From Aureobasidium sp. EXF-3400 (Eukaryota > Ascomycota > Dothideomycetes > Dothideales > Saccotheciaceae): 64,000 bases of DNA. Location: positions 124,001 through 188,000 of the forward strand of contig SWBL01000020.1 in NCBI GenBank assembly GCA_024195585.1. Reading direction: 5' to 3'. Shown in pieces: positions 21,966 to 33,548 of the stretch (position 1 is the stretch's first letter; each line of letters starts with the position of its first letter). The position numbers and the translations under genes are program-made. Below the pieces are notes generated by a model. That model had not been told where the DNA came from and did no database searches. It worked only from the letters and a program-made list of their open reading frames with translations.

Positions 21966-23562
21966 TGTTGCAAGTCTGTTCGGGAACGAGTCTTGGGTAT
22001 CCTTGACGTTGTTGCTGACTGAAAGTATATAGACCAATGAGATGGTCTCGTGCTTATTGTCACAAGGTGGTATATGCAGGTCAGTTGTAGGCAGAAGAGG
22101 GACGTCGTGCGAGACGTCGTTGACCTACGGACCGATCACTAGCGTCATTTCGGCTATCAGATTGCTCTCAATCGGGCGTCCGGACCGTGTTGTTCTTAAA
22201 ATGATACTCCCCAGATCTCCCTCTCCCATGTTTTGTCAGTCATGCGGGGGGCTCGAAGGCTTGAATGACTTCAGCTGATCATTTTTAGATGACAAAGCAA
22301 CGGTATCAATTGAGTTGTTGGAGTGGCAGCCTAGACAGAGGCTTGAGTCTTCTGAGTCATCGTCCTTGTACGGTATGTCCACACGAGATGATGTCGAGCG
22401 AGCCGTTGCTGCATCTGAACACACTTGAAAGCAGAACGGGAAACACGGCATGGGGTAAGCTCATCGAGTAAGAGCAGATAATACAAAGCCCCGAAGACGG
22501 CCAAAGTTGGTGTGGGTAGAAATGTGGAGGTGAAGCACATAGAGGGCTTGGTGTTTCCCGTCGGAAAACTGTCGACGGCAAAGGTTCTGCTTCAACAGGG
22601 CAAGCCAACCACGCCCGTCTCCGTGACCGGCGAAGGAAACAAAGCATTCGTGGGGAAAAATGTTTTGCTGCCAAAGTCTCCAATCAGAAAGCTGTTGTTC
22701 TGTAGGATCCGCTGTGATGCAGCACGAGGTCACTTATGTACAGAGCATTGTTTTGGAATCAACCTTGTAGGGCTGATTTTGCGATCTGTAAGCGTTGTCG
22801 TATGATAGGTCATGAACGGTTTGCTGATGCAAAGGCCATGCAATAAACCTAGTACGAACAGCCGGCAACACCTCCTATTAGCGATCACCACTGACTAATC
22901 TTCGGGCTATACCTACTGTTAGAGGTCTTGTTGAGAAATGCTTTCCTTTAGATGCTTAGTGGACAAGAACACGTTCATGAGCCAAAACAAAGGTGGGAAT
23001 AAGACTCTCCTTCGGCATATGTTCAGAGACTCTTGAACCACATCGCAAGATTCCTCATTGCATCCAGAAAAGCAGATTTGGCACGAGGTAAATTGGTATG
23101 CTGTTCATAGGCACAGGAGAAGGTAGAACGCATTTGAAGACGGGAAACACCTGCGGAAAGTGCTTGCCGATCGGAGGTTTCCCCAGAGACTTTTGTCGTC
23201 AACCAGGGCGCGGCATCCCGTGTCCACATCCGGCTAAAGCATCTTACACCTTCTTACGCCTTTCATGTCAAAAGCAGGGCGCGAATGACCGAGCAGGGCG
23301 TGGCATGCGATCGGAAAAGGTGAGTCAAAAAATTTCGCAGAGGAAACAATCACATAAGTAAAAGACGTGCTCTCACGTCAAGGTAGGTCCACATACTCGC
23401 TTTTCACCTTCCATCGCTCTTTACCTTCTAGGTTGAGCAGTCAAATTTTGATACGTATATATTCGTACTTCGTCCACATACAGAAACTATTTCCGCACCT
23501 CAAGTCTCCCATTGGTCGCCCTTCATTCGGCTGAGTGCTTGTCGTATCTCGACTCCAACACC
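21966..23562. other. Divergent intergenic region, 1.6 kb
   Basis: Lies between the starts of the small membrane protein and the arrestin gene. Open frames reach about 110 codons on both strands but show no domain or splice structure. Presumably promoters and leaders. Confidence 0.45.
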
Positions 23563-25119
23563 ATGTCCTCCGCTTCGTCGTATGCATCATCCCACGGTGC
23601 CATGGCATCCAAATTGCGCACGCTAGCATTGGGATCGAAGCCTCACGTCAACATTGTTCTGAACGACGAACGCTCATCATACTCGACCTTAGATGAGCTT
23701 TCTGGCAAAGTCGAGATCGTCGTTCCTCACAGCACGAGGTTTGATGAAGTTGAAATCCAATTCATCGGTTTGTCTTACAGCATTGCTTGGCTTGCACATG
23801 GTGACTAACTTACGTCAGGTACAACCAAGACATTCTTAGACAAGATGCCATCCACACCTGGCTTGGCCGGTGGCCAGTCTGCCTTTCATCAATTCCTAAA
23901 ACTCCGACAGCCCATCTCAGAGTCAAGCTATCCTCAACCGAGAGTGTTCGAACCCGAACGAACATACGAATTCCCTTTTGTCTTTGTTGTTCCCCAACAC
24001 TTGCTTCCTCGTGTTTGCAAACATGAAGTGCAACATGAATCGCTCCGTGATTGCCATCTACAGCTACCGCCAAGCTTGGGTACAGTCACATCCCACGACG
24101 ACATGGGTCCAGACATGGCCAAGATTCAATATCAGATTGCTGCTCGTATCACTGCAGCCAAAGACATCAACAGCACACCAAAGAACTTGGCAACAAGGAT
24201 GAAGACCGTCCGTATTGTCCCCACTGTCAATGAGCAGCCACCAGTCAATGTTCTTGGCGACAGCGATTACATCTTGAGATCCGAAAAATCCATCAAGAAG
24301 GGGATGTTCAAAGGCAAACTCGGTACCTTGGTTATTGAAGCCGAACAACCAAAGTCACTTCGACTCCCAAAATCTTACAACCCCGAGGAATCAACTATCA
24401 GTACAGTAGCAATCGTCAAATTACGATTCGATCCAGCTGTTGCAAACTCACAACCGCCCCGTCTCGGAAGCTTGAGCAGCAAACTCAAGACAACAACCTG
24501 GTATGCTACTGGCGCGCGCATGGACATCCCCACAAGAAAGGACTGCCTCTACGACCACAGGCAAGGCTTACATTCAGTAAGCATTGGACTGTCTTCGCGC
24601 TGCATGGGAAATGTTGAGTGGATCTCGAGAACAGAGTCTACATCCCACGAGGAACAACTCGCCCGTCGCGACTCTGGCCTTTCGCACCAAGAGGTTCCCA
24701 AATATCCAAGCCCTAGTACGAAGTACAAGGGTGACAACTTCTGGACCGCAGAAATTGTAGTGCCAGTGGCGCTACCAAAGGATAAGCATTTCGTGCCCAC
24801 CTTCCACAACTGTCTTACCTCGCGCACTTATTCGCTCAATCTTTCACTCGGTATTCATTCAGCTGGTGTCGGTTTTCCTTCCGCGGAGCTGAAGCTTCCG
24901 CTCCAAATCTCTTCTGGGGGCAAGTGCGAGGTAGATGTCATATCACGAACTTCGTCAACCATCGATGAGCCTCTAGCGGAGCTCGGAGTCGAAGACGAGC
25001 TTCTTGCAGCAGAACACAGAGGCAGTTGGTCATACAATGACCTAGAAACGCCAGAATCTACCGACTTACCGCCCGAGTATGAGGCTTATCGTAGGCCTAT
25101 CGTCACTGTTGCTGGCTAG
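23563..25119 (+). CDS. Arrestin-like (ART-type) trafficking adaptor
   Basis: Exons 23563-23767 and 23819-25119, 51-nt intron, 501 aa. The N-terminal half has the arrestin beta-sandwich pattern: KPHVNIVLND, YSTLDELSGKVEIVVP, VEIQFIG...TKTF, then RTYEFPFVFVVPQHLLPRVC, the typical arrestin_N block. The second half has further beta-rich segments (TTWYATGARMDIP, WTAEIVVPVALPKDKHFVPTF). A PPEY motif at about 486-489 close to the C-terminus is a classic PPxY ligand for Rsp5/Nedd4 WW domains. Yeast ART proteins bring Rsp5 to plasma-membrane transporters to trigger endocytosis; an analogous role is inferred here. An OPT permease gene is two genes downstream, which proves nothing about a link. Confidence 0.87.
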
Positions 25120-25704
25120 ACTACTGAAGGATGCGTGGTGAACAAAAAGTGGGAAGACTGTAGAGTCTGGGGCTTTGGTCTGGCGCTGGCATTTCCTTTG
25201 GTGTTTGTTTTTCTATTTCAAAAGATACCCGCAGGTTACTGGCTATGATGTGGCATGAATATTAGGCAGACGATATTTTTCATCTAGGAATATGTTACAT
25301 TTCTCCTATCAACATCTCGAGCATGATTCCCATCATCCGTCTCCAACGATGACAGGCGTTGCCAACAGCGCATTATCCCAACGCGTGCCGAACGCGGACT
25401 CAATCCGGCTAGATAGTCGTTATCTCTCGGTTCTTCGCCCAACCTTGACGTGATGCTCCTTCCTAGATCGTCTCTTTATTGCCTTCCCATCAAGGCCAAC
25501 CTAGTCGTGTGAGATGAAGAAGGATTGCAACCGCCGCGATAAGGCGATAGTGTAATTAACCGAGGTCGATCTCGAGATCAGCACACTTCCCTACAATGTA
25601 ACGTTGCAGGTCCTGACAAGACGGAGCTTCCTCCATCTTTAACGAGATAGACTTGTACAGACTTGCTTCACCAACACTTCACTCCTTACCTTTCCTCGTC
25701 CATC
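25120..25704. other. Intergenic region
   Basis: Tandem genes flank it. No additional gene or repeat was recognised. Confidence 0.5.
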
Positions 25705-27396
25705 ATGAAGGTCAAGTTACCAATCACGGAACATGGGTTTCCCACCTCCGGAGTTGTCAGAGCCATGATCGAGTGTGTCACTGCGGACGTCTTGGACATT
25801 GAGCAGTTCTACAACATTACCTTTTCCAAAACACGGATCAATCGCTTGAAGGACTATTACCGCAACAAGCTGACTGAGCTGAAAACTGTTGATTTTCTGT
25901 TTCTGAATTCGGAAGACCGGACCGACTATATACTACTGGAGAAATACTTGCAACAACAACTCGAAAGCCTCGCATTGCTTGAAATTTCTCTCGAGGAACT
26001 GAAGCCTATCATCGAGCCATTTGCATCGAAATTGGTTGAACTCATCGAACGCAGACAAAAGGTGGTGCCAACTACAGGCAGATATGCAGCAGATGTTCTT
26101 TCGTCTGTGTCTGAAGGTGTAGGGAAGAAGCTCCATGCGATCACAAGCAACATATCTCAGAAATTAGACCCAGCAGCTCGCTTTACAGCCTATCGCGCTG
26201 TCAAATGTGTAGAGGAACTTAGGGGAGCGCTTGAAGAATACATGATTTTCTACAAGGGATACGACCCAGATTTCACATGGTGGACATCTGCCCCTTTCCA
26301 AGAGGTCGTTCGGCAGTTGAAATCCTTCCAAGCGGCTACGACCGCTACATTGGCTGGAAGCTCTCTTAGTAGCTCTACCGGTGACATAGTTGGTCAGCCA
26401 GTCGGACGGTCAGATCTCCTGGCAGATCTTGACGCTCAGTTCATCGCATACAGTCCCGAAGAGCTGATCGAGATTGCTGATAAGGAGTATGCTTGGTGCG
26501 AGACTGAAATGATCAAAGCATCTAAAGCTTTGGGATATGGTCAAGACTGGAAAGCTGCACTTGAGCATGTTAAGAATCTCTACGTTGAACCTGGTCAGCA
26601 AACACGTCTTGTCCACGAACTGTCTGAAGAGGCAGTAGCATACGTCAAACGTCATGACATGGTCACAGTCCCAACTATAGCCGAAGAATGCTGGAGAACT
26701 TTCATGATGTCGCCCGAGCGACAAAAAGTCAACCCGTTCTTTCTTGGAGGAGAAGCTCTGATTGTGTCGTATCCCACCGATACCATGTCACACGCAGACA
26801 AGCTGATGTCCATGCGCGGAAACAACAGACCGATGTCGAGGAGCACCGTTTTTCACGAGCTGATTCCTGGTCACCATTTACAGATGTACATGATCGCCCG
26901 ATACAGATCCTACAGGAGCCTCTTCACCACACCCTTCTGGATTGAGGGTTGGGCCTTCTACTGGGAATTCATTCTGTGGGATCGCGGCTTCGCCAGCACC
27001 CCCGAAGAAAAGATTGGTATGCTTTTCTGGCGTATGCACCGCTGTGCTCGCATCGTCTTCAGTCTCAAATTTCACATGAACCAGATGACACCTCAAGAAT
27101 GTATCGACTATCTGGTTGACAAGGTCGGGCATGAAAGAGCCACCGCCGAAGGTGAAGTTAGACGAAGCTTCAACGGCGACTACAATGCTTTGTATCAAGC
27201 TGGATATATGCTTGGAGCACTCCAAATCTATGCTTTGCGCAAGGAGATGGTAGAGAATGGTGACTTCTCCGAAAAGGAGTTTCACGATCGTATACTCAAG
27301 GAAGGAGAGATGCCCGTTGAGATCCTCAGGGCATTGATGCAAAATAAGAGACTGCGACCAGGTCACAAAGCAGCTTGGAGATTCTATGATCTCTAG
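25705..27396 (+). CDS. DUF885 family zinc metallopeptidase-like protein
   Basis: Single exon, 563 aa from the ATG at 25705 (the frame extends 14 codons upstream by TTG only). The N-terminal two thirds are helical. The zinc motif HELIPGHH begins at residue 384 (H384-E385, H390/H391) and is followed by IEGWAFYWE about 30 residues later, giving the third ligand and catalytic environment typical of DUF885. A further conserved block, DYNALYQAGYMLGALQIYALR, lies near the C-terminus. DUF885 proteins are M32/M3-like helical peptidases with few characterised substrates. There is no signal peptide, so a cytosolic location is likely. Confidence 0.88.
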   Translation: MKVKLPITEHGFPTSGVVRAMIECVTADVLDIEQFYNITFSKTRINRLKDYYRNKLTELKTVDFLFLNSEDRTDYILLEKYLQQQLESLALLEISLEELKPIIEPFASKLVELIERRQKVVPTTGRYAADVLSSVSEGVGKKLHAITSNISQKLDPAARFTAYRAVKCVEELRGALEEYMIFYKGYDPDFTWWTSAPFQEVVRQLKSFQAATTATLAGSSLSSSTGDIVGQPVGRSDLLADLDAQFIAYSPEELIEIADKEYAWCETEMIKASKALGYGQDWKAALEHVKNLYVEPGQQTRLVHELSEEAVAYVKRHDMVTVPTIAEECWRTFMMSPERQKVNPFFLGGEALIVSYPTDTMSHADKLMSMRGNNRPMSRSTVFHELIPGHHLQMYMIARYRSYRSLFTTPFWIEGWAFYWEFILWDRGFASTPEEKIGMLFWRMHRCARIVFSLKFHMNQMTPQECIDYLVDKVGHERATAEGEVRRSFNGDYNALYQAGYMLGALQIYALRKEMVENGDFSEKEFHDRILKEGEMPVEILRALMQNKRLRPGHKAAWRFYDL

Positions 27397-27893
27397 ATTA
27401 CGAACTCATTGAGCGCAATCTACTTGAACGTTTTCCCATGGTTTTCGACAGTCACCTATGGACAGTTCTGGGAATGTCTGTCTGTGCAGGTCTTATCTCA
27501 ACTTCAGCAAACGCTGGTTGCTGTGTTTAGAAGCTGCTAAGAAATGTAAGGCTTCGATATGCTTGATACGCCTGTTGAGAATTGTTCCCCTCTTTGTCGC
27601 CGTATCTTGCTGCGCTTTGAGCCCCGCATGCAGACTTGGCCTATCGGTAGATAAATGGTCGGCCGGACCACTAGCATGGTAGTACCTCTCGACTAGATAA
27701 TCCATACAAAAAAGATAGCAATATTGAACGAGATACGATGTAACGTTACATGATCGGCATCAATCCTTATGATCCTTCGAGGTGATGAACGCCTTGCATA
27801 TAACCACTGTCTGGTTGTCTTGGTTATTTCGGATGGAATTGTTACTGGCATATCTCATATGATATCTGACATTTGACGAACAGACTCGGAGAA
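27397..27893. other. Intergenic region
   Basis: Promoter of the OPT gene expected here. No other feature seen. Confidence 0.5.
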
Positions 27894-30321
27894 ATGAAAG
27901 TCACCAAGTCGAAAGACAACCATGGTGTCGTCGAAGAGGTCATCGAAACTCGCCCTCAAGTGCTCGATGATCTCGACAAGCTGCAGAAAGTGCACCAATA
28001 CGACCCGAATCTTCCAGACAAGGAAGTACAGATCCTAGACGAGGCCGTTAAGACCGGCAATGTCGAGAAAGCTCTTGGAGCTGACGAGGCCTTCACTAAA
28101 GAATCACCATATGAGACGGTGCGTGCCGCCGTACGAGATACAGACGGTGAAGAAACTGCGAATACTGTACGAGCATGGTTCCTGGGCTTCGTCTTTGTCA
28201 CTCTTTCAAGCGGAATCAATATGTTCCTGAGCATGCGCAGCCCAGCAATCACCATTCCCACTGTGGTCATCTTGCTGGTCGTTTATCCTTGTGGCCAATT
28301 TCTTGCGAAGGTCCTTCCATCAAGGAAATTCAAGACATTCGGCTTGGAATGGACACTCAACACAGGAGGTCCATTCTCAATCAAGGAGCACACAGTGGTT
28401 GTACTCATGGCCAATGTCACTTATGGCTATGCTTATAGCACAGACGCCTTACTTGCCTTGAAAGCAAAGTCGTTGTACAATCTCGACATGGGATGGGGAT
28501 TCCAGCTTCTGTTCACCCTCAGCTCCCAGGTCATTGGTATCGCCTTCGCTGGTATCTTCAGACGTTTTCTTGTCTGGCCTGCCGCTCTCATATGGCCTGC
28601 CAACTTTTCCATGACAACTTTGTTGTACGCTCTGCACGATAAGAGCAGACCTGACCCTGCCAAAACGAATGGTTGGCAGATCTCTCAATACCGCTTCTTT
28701 GTCTACGTTGCTTTAGGATCTTTTGCATACTACTGGTTCCCTGGGGTCATCTGGCAGGGTTTATCGGTCTTCTCGTTCGTTACCTGGATCCGACCAAATA
28801 ACGCCACTATCAATCAGCTGTTTGGAGGATTTACTGGACTCTCACTGATACCACTGACCTTTGACTGGACATACGTGACAGCATACCTCAACGATCCATT
28901 ACTCAGCCCAACGTTTTCGCATCTCAATACCATCATCGGGCTAGGAGTATTCATGATTATCACAACCTTGGGTAAGTCAACAGATTTTGGTCATGATCAC
29001 AATTGAAGGAGTCTGACAAGCTTCAGGAATCTCATATACTGGAGCTCTTTACTCAGACTACCTCCCCATAAACACCTCTACTACTTTTGATAATTCGCAG
29101 GCAAAGTACAATGTCACCAAAATCCTCGGACCAGGCTACACTTTCGACCTCGAGAAATATCAGAAGTATTCACCAATGTTTCTTGCACCCACCTTTGCCT
29201 TGAACTATGGTTTGAGTTTCGCTGCGCTGATAGCTGCAATTGTGCATACCATTGTCTACCACCGTAACGAGCTCTGGACGAGGCTACGTCTTGCAAGAAA
29301 ACAGGAGCCCCAAGACGTCCATATGCGGCATATGGCCAAATATCGTGAGGCTCCTGACTGGTGGTATGGTCTGCTGTTTCTCATCGCTACTGCTTTTGGA
29401 CTTGCCACCGTACTAGGCTATTCTTCCCAATGCCCGTGGTGGGCATACTTCGTCTCTCTGATCATTGCACTCGTCTTCATTGTTCCGTGTTGCATGATCC
29501 TCGGCATCACCAACATCCAGCTGTCGCTCAACGTCATCTCGCCATATCTTGCTGGCTTCATGATTCCAGGACGTCCGATTGGAGTCATGGTTTTCAAAGT
29601 ATACAGCACGATTGTTCTAGGACAAGCACAAACTTTTAGTCAAGACCTCAAGTTGGCGCAGTACATGAAGATACCTCCTCGCATCACTTTCTGGTCGCAG
29701 GTCGTCATGTCCTTGTGGGCTTCTTTTGTCCAAGTGGCAGTGATGAATTGGACTTTAAGTAACATTGACAATGCCTGTGCCGCGGACCAAGCTTCTCATT
29801 TTACATGTCCAAACGGCCGCACCTTTTTCTCATCGAGCATCACTTGGGGAGTCATTGGACCTCAGCGAATGTTTGGACCTGGCTCCATATACGCCGCATT
29901 CAATTGGTTCTGGCTGGTTGGCACATTACTGCCTATCGCATTCTACACCTTGACAAGAGTGTTCCCACACAAGCGACTACGCTTCTTGCACGCTCCAGTC
30001 ATGCTCGGAGCTATGTCCTGGTTGCCACCCGCAACACCCCTCTCCTTCACGTCTTGGGCATTGGTGGGTCTAACCTTCAACTGGTGGATTCGTCGACGGT
30101 GGAATGGGTGGTGGAGCCACTACAACTATATCACGGCTGCTGCATTAGACTCTGGACTCATCATTTCGACTCTGATCATCTTCTTTGCCATCACGCTGCC
30201 GGAAGTTGAGGTGCCAAATTGGTGGGGCAATGTGGGTGTGTTTGAGACTATGGATGCTTTGGGTACTGCAATTGGGAAGACTGTTGCCGATGGTGAGACT
30301 TTTGGGCCAAAGACATGGTGA
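27894..30321 (+). CDS. Oligopeptide transporter (OPT family)
   Basis: Exons 27894-28971 and 29027-30321, 55-nt GTAAGT...CAG intron, 790 aa. A cytosolic N-terminal region of about 100 acidic residues (including SPYETVRAAVRDTD, an OPT hallmark) leads into some 14-16 hydrophobic helices. Conserved OPT segments include NTVRAWFLGFVFVTLSSGIN, GPFSIKEHTVVVLMANV, the loop INQLFGGFTGLSLIPLTFDW and YMKIPPR. These proton-coupled plasma-membrane carriers import tetra/pentapeptides, glutathione or siderophore-like compounds; the substrate here cannot be told. The next gene ends only 27 bp away on the opposite strand. Confidence 0.94.
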
Positions 30322-30348
30322 TGTAAGGCCAGAGTGATCAGCTTCTGC

Positions 30349-31053
30349 TTATAAGGTCGTCAACTTGATAGCCGAGACATCTGGATGCTCAGCGAACATC
30401 TCCGCGACCCTTTTGTGCACCGTACCGATAGTAAGACCTTTGTCGCTGCGAACCATCGGATCTCGGAGCTCAGTGGTCCGACCAACATAGTCTTTGGTCT
30501 CATCCCTTTCATCCCAGATCGTTGCTTCTAGAGCCAAGCAAGATGGTTGTGATAGTAGCATGTTTGAGATGTTTTGCCCTTGCCCAGTCATTGTTCTAAC
30601 TTTCAGATCAGGTAAATCCCGCTTCTCAACAATCATGTACGCGCAATGTTTGTTTCCGCTTGCTTCGAAGCTGAGGTGCCAGTAGCGGAAGTGGTAGCTT
30701 TTGAAGATCGTTTGTATGACTGGGTTCAATACAGGCGGCTGCAATGGTGATTCTGTCTTGACACCTGTGTCGCTAGTTTTACTGTGGCCTTGAGTCCATG
30801 TTCGGTCAGTGGCGGCGTCTGGGAGCAGAAAGAGTGCTCTTTGGATCGATACTGAGCGCTCAATACTGTTTTTCCATTGTTTGCAAACTTGGTTACAGTG
30901 CAAAAGATTTCGCAAGATGTCTGCGTTGTTGTATACGCGTGAGCAACGGGGATCCTCTTGATATCTTAGCGGTGACAGGTCTTCCAAAAGGTAGAGGAGA
31001 ATTGGCTCGAGCAGTTCAGGTAGAGCAAAGACACGCTCAGTGGATGTAGCCAT
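30349..31053 (-). CDS. F-box domain protein
   Basis: Single exon, 234 aa from the ATG at 31053 (the frame runs to 31149). Residues 5-70 match a degenerate fungal F-box: VFALPELLEPILLYL, then a 25-residue insert, then LLHCNQVCKQWKNSIERSVSIQRALFL. The rest is a variable region with a few aromatic residues (HFRYWHLSF) as seen in expanded F-box families of dothideomycetes. F-box proteins link substrates to SCF ubiquitin ligases through Skp1; no substrate domain is recognisable. Its 3' end is 27 bp from the OPT stop codon. Confidence 0.8.
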   Translation of the reverse strand: MATSTERVFALPELLEPILLYLLEDLSPLRYQEDPRCSRVYNNADILRNLLHCNQVCKQWKNSIERSVSIQRALFLLPDAATDRTWTQGHSKTSDTGVKTESPLQPPVLNPVIQTIFKSYHFRYWHLSFEASGNKHCAYMIVEKRDLPDLKVRTMTGQGQNISNMLLSQPSCLALEATIWDERDETKDYVGRTTELRDPMVRSDKGLTIGTVHKRVAEMFAEHPDVSAIKLTTL

Positions 31054-31378
31054 GAGGTGTAATGTTCTGCTACGCACAAACATGCTAAATCGAACCGCCT
31101 TGAACCTGTCGCGTCCATGATTCATCGACGTCAGGAAGGACCAAAGCACAGACCAGGCGTTCTTTCCGCATTAACAACCTCATGTTAACCACGTGAACGA
31201 GTCTATGATCACACTTTTGCACTTTCGCAAGGATCGCTGACCATCGAATTTATGGGCGAAGATATGACAAGCGCATAGCTGCAAATCATGTTCATCACTG
31301 CCCCGTAACTTGATGACAATAGGTCGTCTGCTAGGCACAACGAGCCTTATGTGTCCAATACAGCGACTATATGAACAC

Positions 31379-31927
31379 TCAAAACCCATGAGCCCTCACA
31401 TACTCTCTATGCATGACATCTGCCAGAGCACCGCCCATGACAACATCGATGGGAGCCCAATAAGCTCGCCCCCAACGTAAGGCATATATGCGTAGCGTCC
31501 AGCTCGCGACACCAGCAAGCATGCCAAACCCGACTTGCTGACGTACCATCTCTTCGTCTCGCCCTCGCTCGCGTTCCTGACTCCAACGTGGAATGAAGCG
31601 TCTATACTCGATGCCGAGCGCTTGACAGAGAAGCACAACCGGCGTAACGACCAAGACTGACTTATGCATAGCCATCAAGGTCCTAGGGTTTTGGAAGACA
31701 TTGGCCGAAGCCGTGAAGCCGAAATCATTCAATTGGCGTACATAAGCCAGTGCACTCGCTCCAGCGACGAATGGCGCTATGTCAACGCATGCTGCTTCGA
31801 GATCTTGTCTTTTGATTAATGGTGGCAGATTTCCGACGTATTTCGTCGGGTTTTGGCCGGGTACAGGGTGCCAGGCATTGTCTTCTGCTGTCTTGTTCGT
31901 CCAGAAAAAGAGGGAGCTGAGGTTCAT
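31379..31927 (-). CDS. Orphan membrane-associated protein
   Basis: 182 aa from the ATG at 31927. The open frame continues to an ATG at 32140, but the extra 71 residues look like leader sequence (Cys/Arg/Thr-rich, no pattern). Two or three weakly hydrophobic segments are visible (VDIAPFVAGASALAYV, LVVTPVVLLCQALG, GFGMLAGVASWTLRIYAL). A central RERGRDEE patch is charged. I do not recognise a family. A mitochondrial or ER membrane location is possible but unsupported. Confidence 0.6.
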   Translation of the reverse strand: MNLSSLFFWTNKTAEDNAWHPVPGQNPTKYVGNLPPLIKRQDLEAACVDIAPFVAGASALAYVRQLNDFGFTASANVFQNPRTLMAMHKSVLVVTPVVLLCQALGIEYRRFIPRWSQERERGRDEEMVRQQVGFGMLAGVASWTLRIYALRWGRAYWAPIDVVMGGALADVMHREYVRAHGF

Positions 31928-32694
31928 AGTGATACAAGTGGTGGGCCTGGCTCGCTGTATCGGTTGCAAATTATGTGCTTTGCCCTGCCTGATGCAGTCC
32001 AAAGTTCTGGTATTTTCTTGTGCACGAGTCCGAATGCAGTGTGACACCAAGGGCCGGGTGAATTGATTGGTCGTCTTCCAGCAAGTGTCTCGATAGAAGA
32101 TACAGGTTCGCAGTATCTGGAAGGAGTTCAACATGTCCATCTTACTTCAGCTTAGCGCGTCTTGGCGCCGTCATTGACTTTATAGTAGGAGCACCCATAG
32201 TCGATAGCTGAGTCAGACAGCTCCAATGCTATATCCATATCTCTTGCAGGGCAAACTTGAACCGGGCAAGACGTGAGTTAGACATTTGTTGGCACATGGT
32301 TGCACATGTTCATCCTGTAAGGTCGTCGCGTTTTGGCTCATCTCTCTCTCTTGTGCCTTATGTCTGCTCAGTCTCTTCTGATATCCTCGAGATTACTAGC
32401 ACCTTCCTGTCGCTGCAAGGGATAGAGACATCTGCTTCATGAATTTCCAGTTCACAGAGGTCTAAATGTCCAGGTGGCGTTCCGGATGAGTGCATGAAAA
32501 TGGTTGACCAATCCGGAGCAAGCCTCTTCCAAAAAGGCATGTTTTAAGGTGCTCAGAAGGGATTCTCGCTGCCTGTGTCAAATTGTTCGAGACACGGGAT
32601 GGCGTGGGTTGAGTTGTGCTTGTCTGCAAGCGTTGAAACAGGGAAATCAGTTCTGCAACAGTTCACAGACTTGGTAAATCGAGTCGACTTGTCC
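31928..32694. other. Intergenic region
   Basis: Contains a 60-codon ATG-initiated minus-strand frame (32358-32540, MPFWKRLAPDW...) with no homologue known to me; it could be a peptide gene or chance. Otherwise nothing recognised. Confidence 0.4.
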
Positions 32695-33393
32695 TCATAC
32701 TTTGAACTCATGCGTAGGGCTCCGGTTCCGAGGTGCTTGATCAGGGAGTTGCGCTTCTTGCCCTGACTTCTTATCGATGTTGGTTCCGAGCTCTTTGGCT
32801 CGCGCCCTGCAATCCTTCATGCTCGTGACATCTTCAAACCCCTGAGGCATTATGTCCTCTGTCTTCCTGTAACAGTTACTGCACAAGTACTGTCCATCAG
32901 CGCTCAGCTCTTCAAGACTAATCCCACGCTCCGCATGACTAGACGATTCGCTGATTCGACACCACCATAATCTATGTCCGTTTCTTTGGGTGGATCGACA
33001 ACCCATACAATAATGTTCAACCTTCTTGGGATAAAGTCTCGGTTTGTAGGTCTTCCAAGGCAGCTGATCACGGACCCAATCATGGTTGACACACCACTGA
33101 TAAAATCTTTCCCAGAGCTTATAGGTTTCGGCTTGTCTCGACTTTGCATTCCAGGCTCTTGAGTTTGCAAGTAGTTTCTCCCTCAACTCTGGATTCCGGC
33201 GCCTCCGAGCCATGATTGTACTCGATCGCTCTAACTGCCGTATGCGCCATTCCGGATCTCCGTAATATTTCGATTCTTTGCTCGGATTCGTCCACTTTTG
33301 AGCCCTGCTATATGTCGAAAGCAGACGGTTATTCGTTGCTGACCAAATTGCCAGTCTGGAGAGTCCACCAGCTACCTGCTGTATCGAAGACAT
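32695..33393 (-). CDS. Tandem paralogue A: possible mitochondrial leader with zinc-ribbon-like tail
   Basis: 232 aa, single exon, ATG-initiated. Residues 1-30 are Ser/Arg/Leu-rich without acidic residues (NNRLLSTYSR), like a mitochondrial presequence. A helical basic region follows (KYYGDPEWRIRQLERSST...RRRRNPELREKLL) and then the block WVRDQLPWKTYKPRLYPKKVEHYC. A possible zinc site is formed by CMGC, LWWC and CSNC (C-x2-C-x12-C-x25-C-x2-C). The upstream gene encodes a clear paralogue; relative to it this copy has about 16 extra residues between LWWC and CSNC and a longer basic C-terminus. The family is unknown to me. Confidence 0.75.
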   Translation of the reverse strand: MSSIQQVAGGLSRLAIWSATNNRLLSTYSRAQKWTNPSKESKYYGDPEWRIRQLERSSTIMARRRRNPELREKLLANSRAWNAKSRQAETYKLWERFYQWCVNHDWVRDQLPWKTYKPRLYPKKVEHYCMGCRSTQRNGHRLWWCRISESSSHAERGISLEELSADGQYLCSNCYRKTEDIMPQGFEDVTSMKDCRARAKELGTNIDKKSGQEAQLPDQAPRNRSPTHEFKV

Positions 33394-33548
33394 TGACGTT
33401 GACAGGTGAAGCAGAAGTCGGCGTGTCGAGTGTGTGGACGAGGAAGGGGAAAAGCTCGGAGGTGCGGCAAGTTTCCGTGATTAGGCGGTGAGATTCTGCC
33501 AGATCTGAATGTTTCGTCTGTCGTTGTTGAACAATGTGGCTTTAGTTT

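Noticed and set aside
32880..32960. The extra segment in paralogue A as a retained intron
   Set aside because: GT-AG boundaries that fit would be 55 or 50 nt and break the reading frame before CSNC, so it is treated as an insertion.
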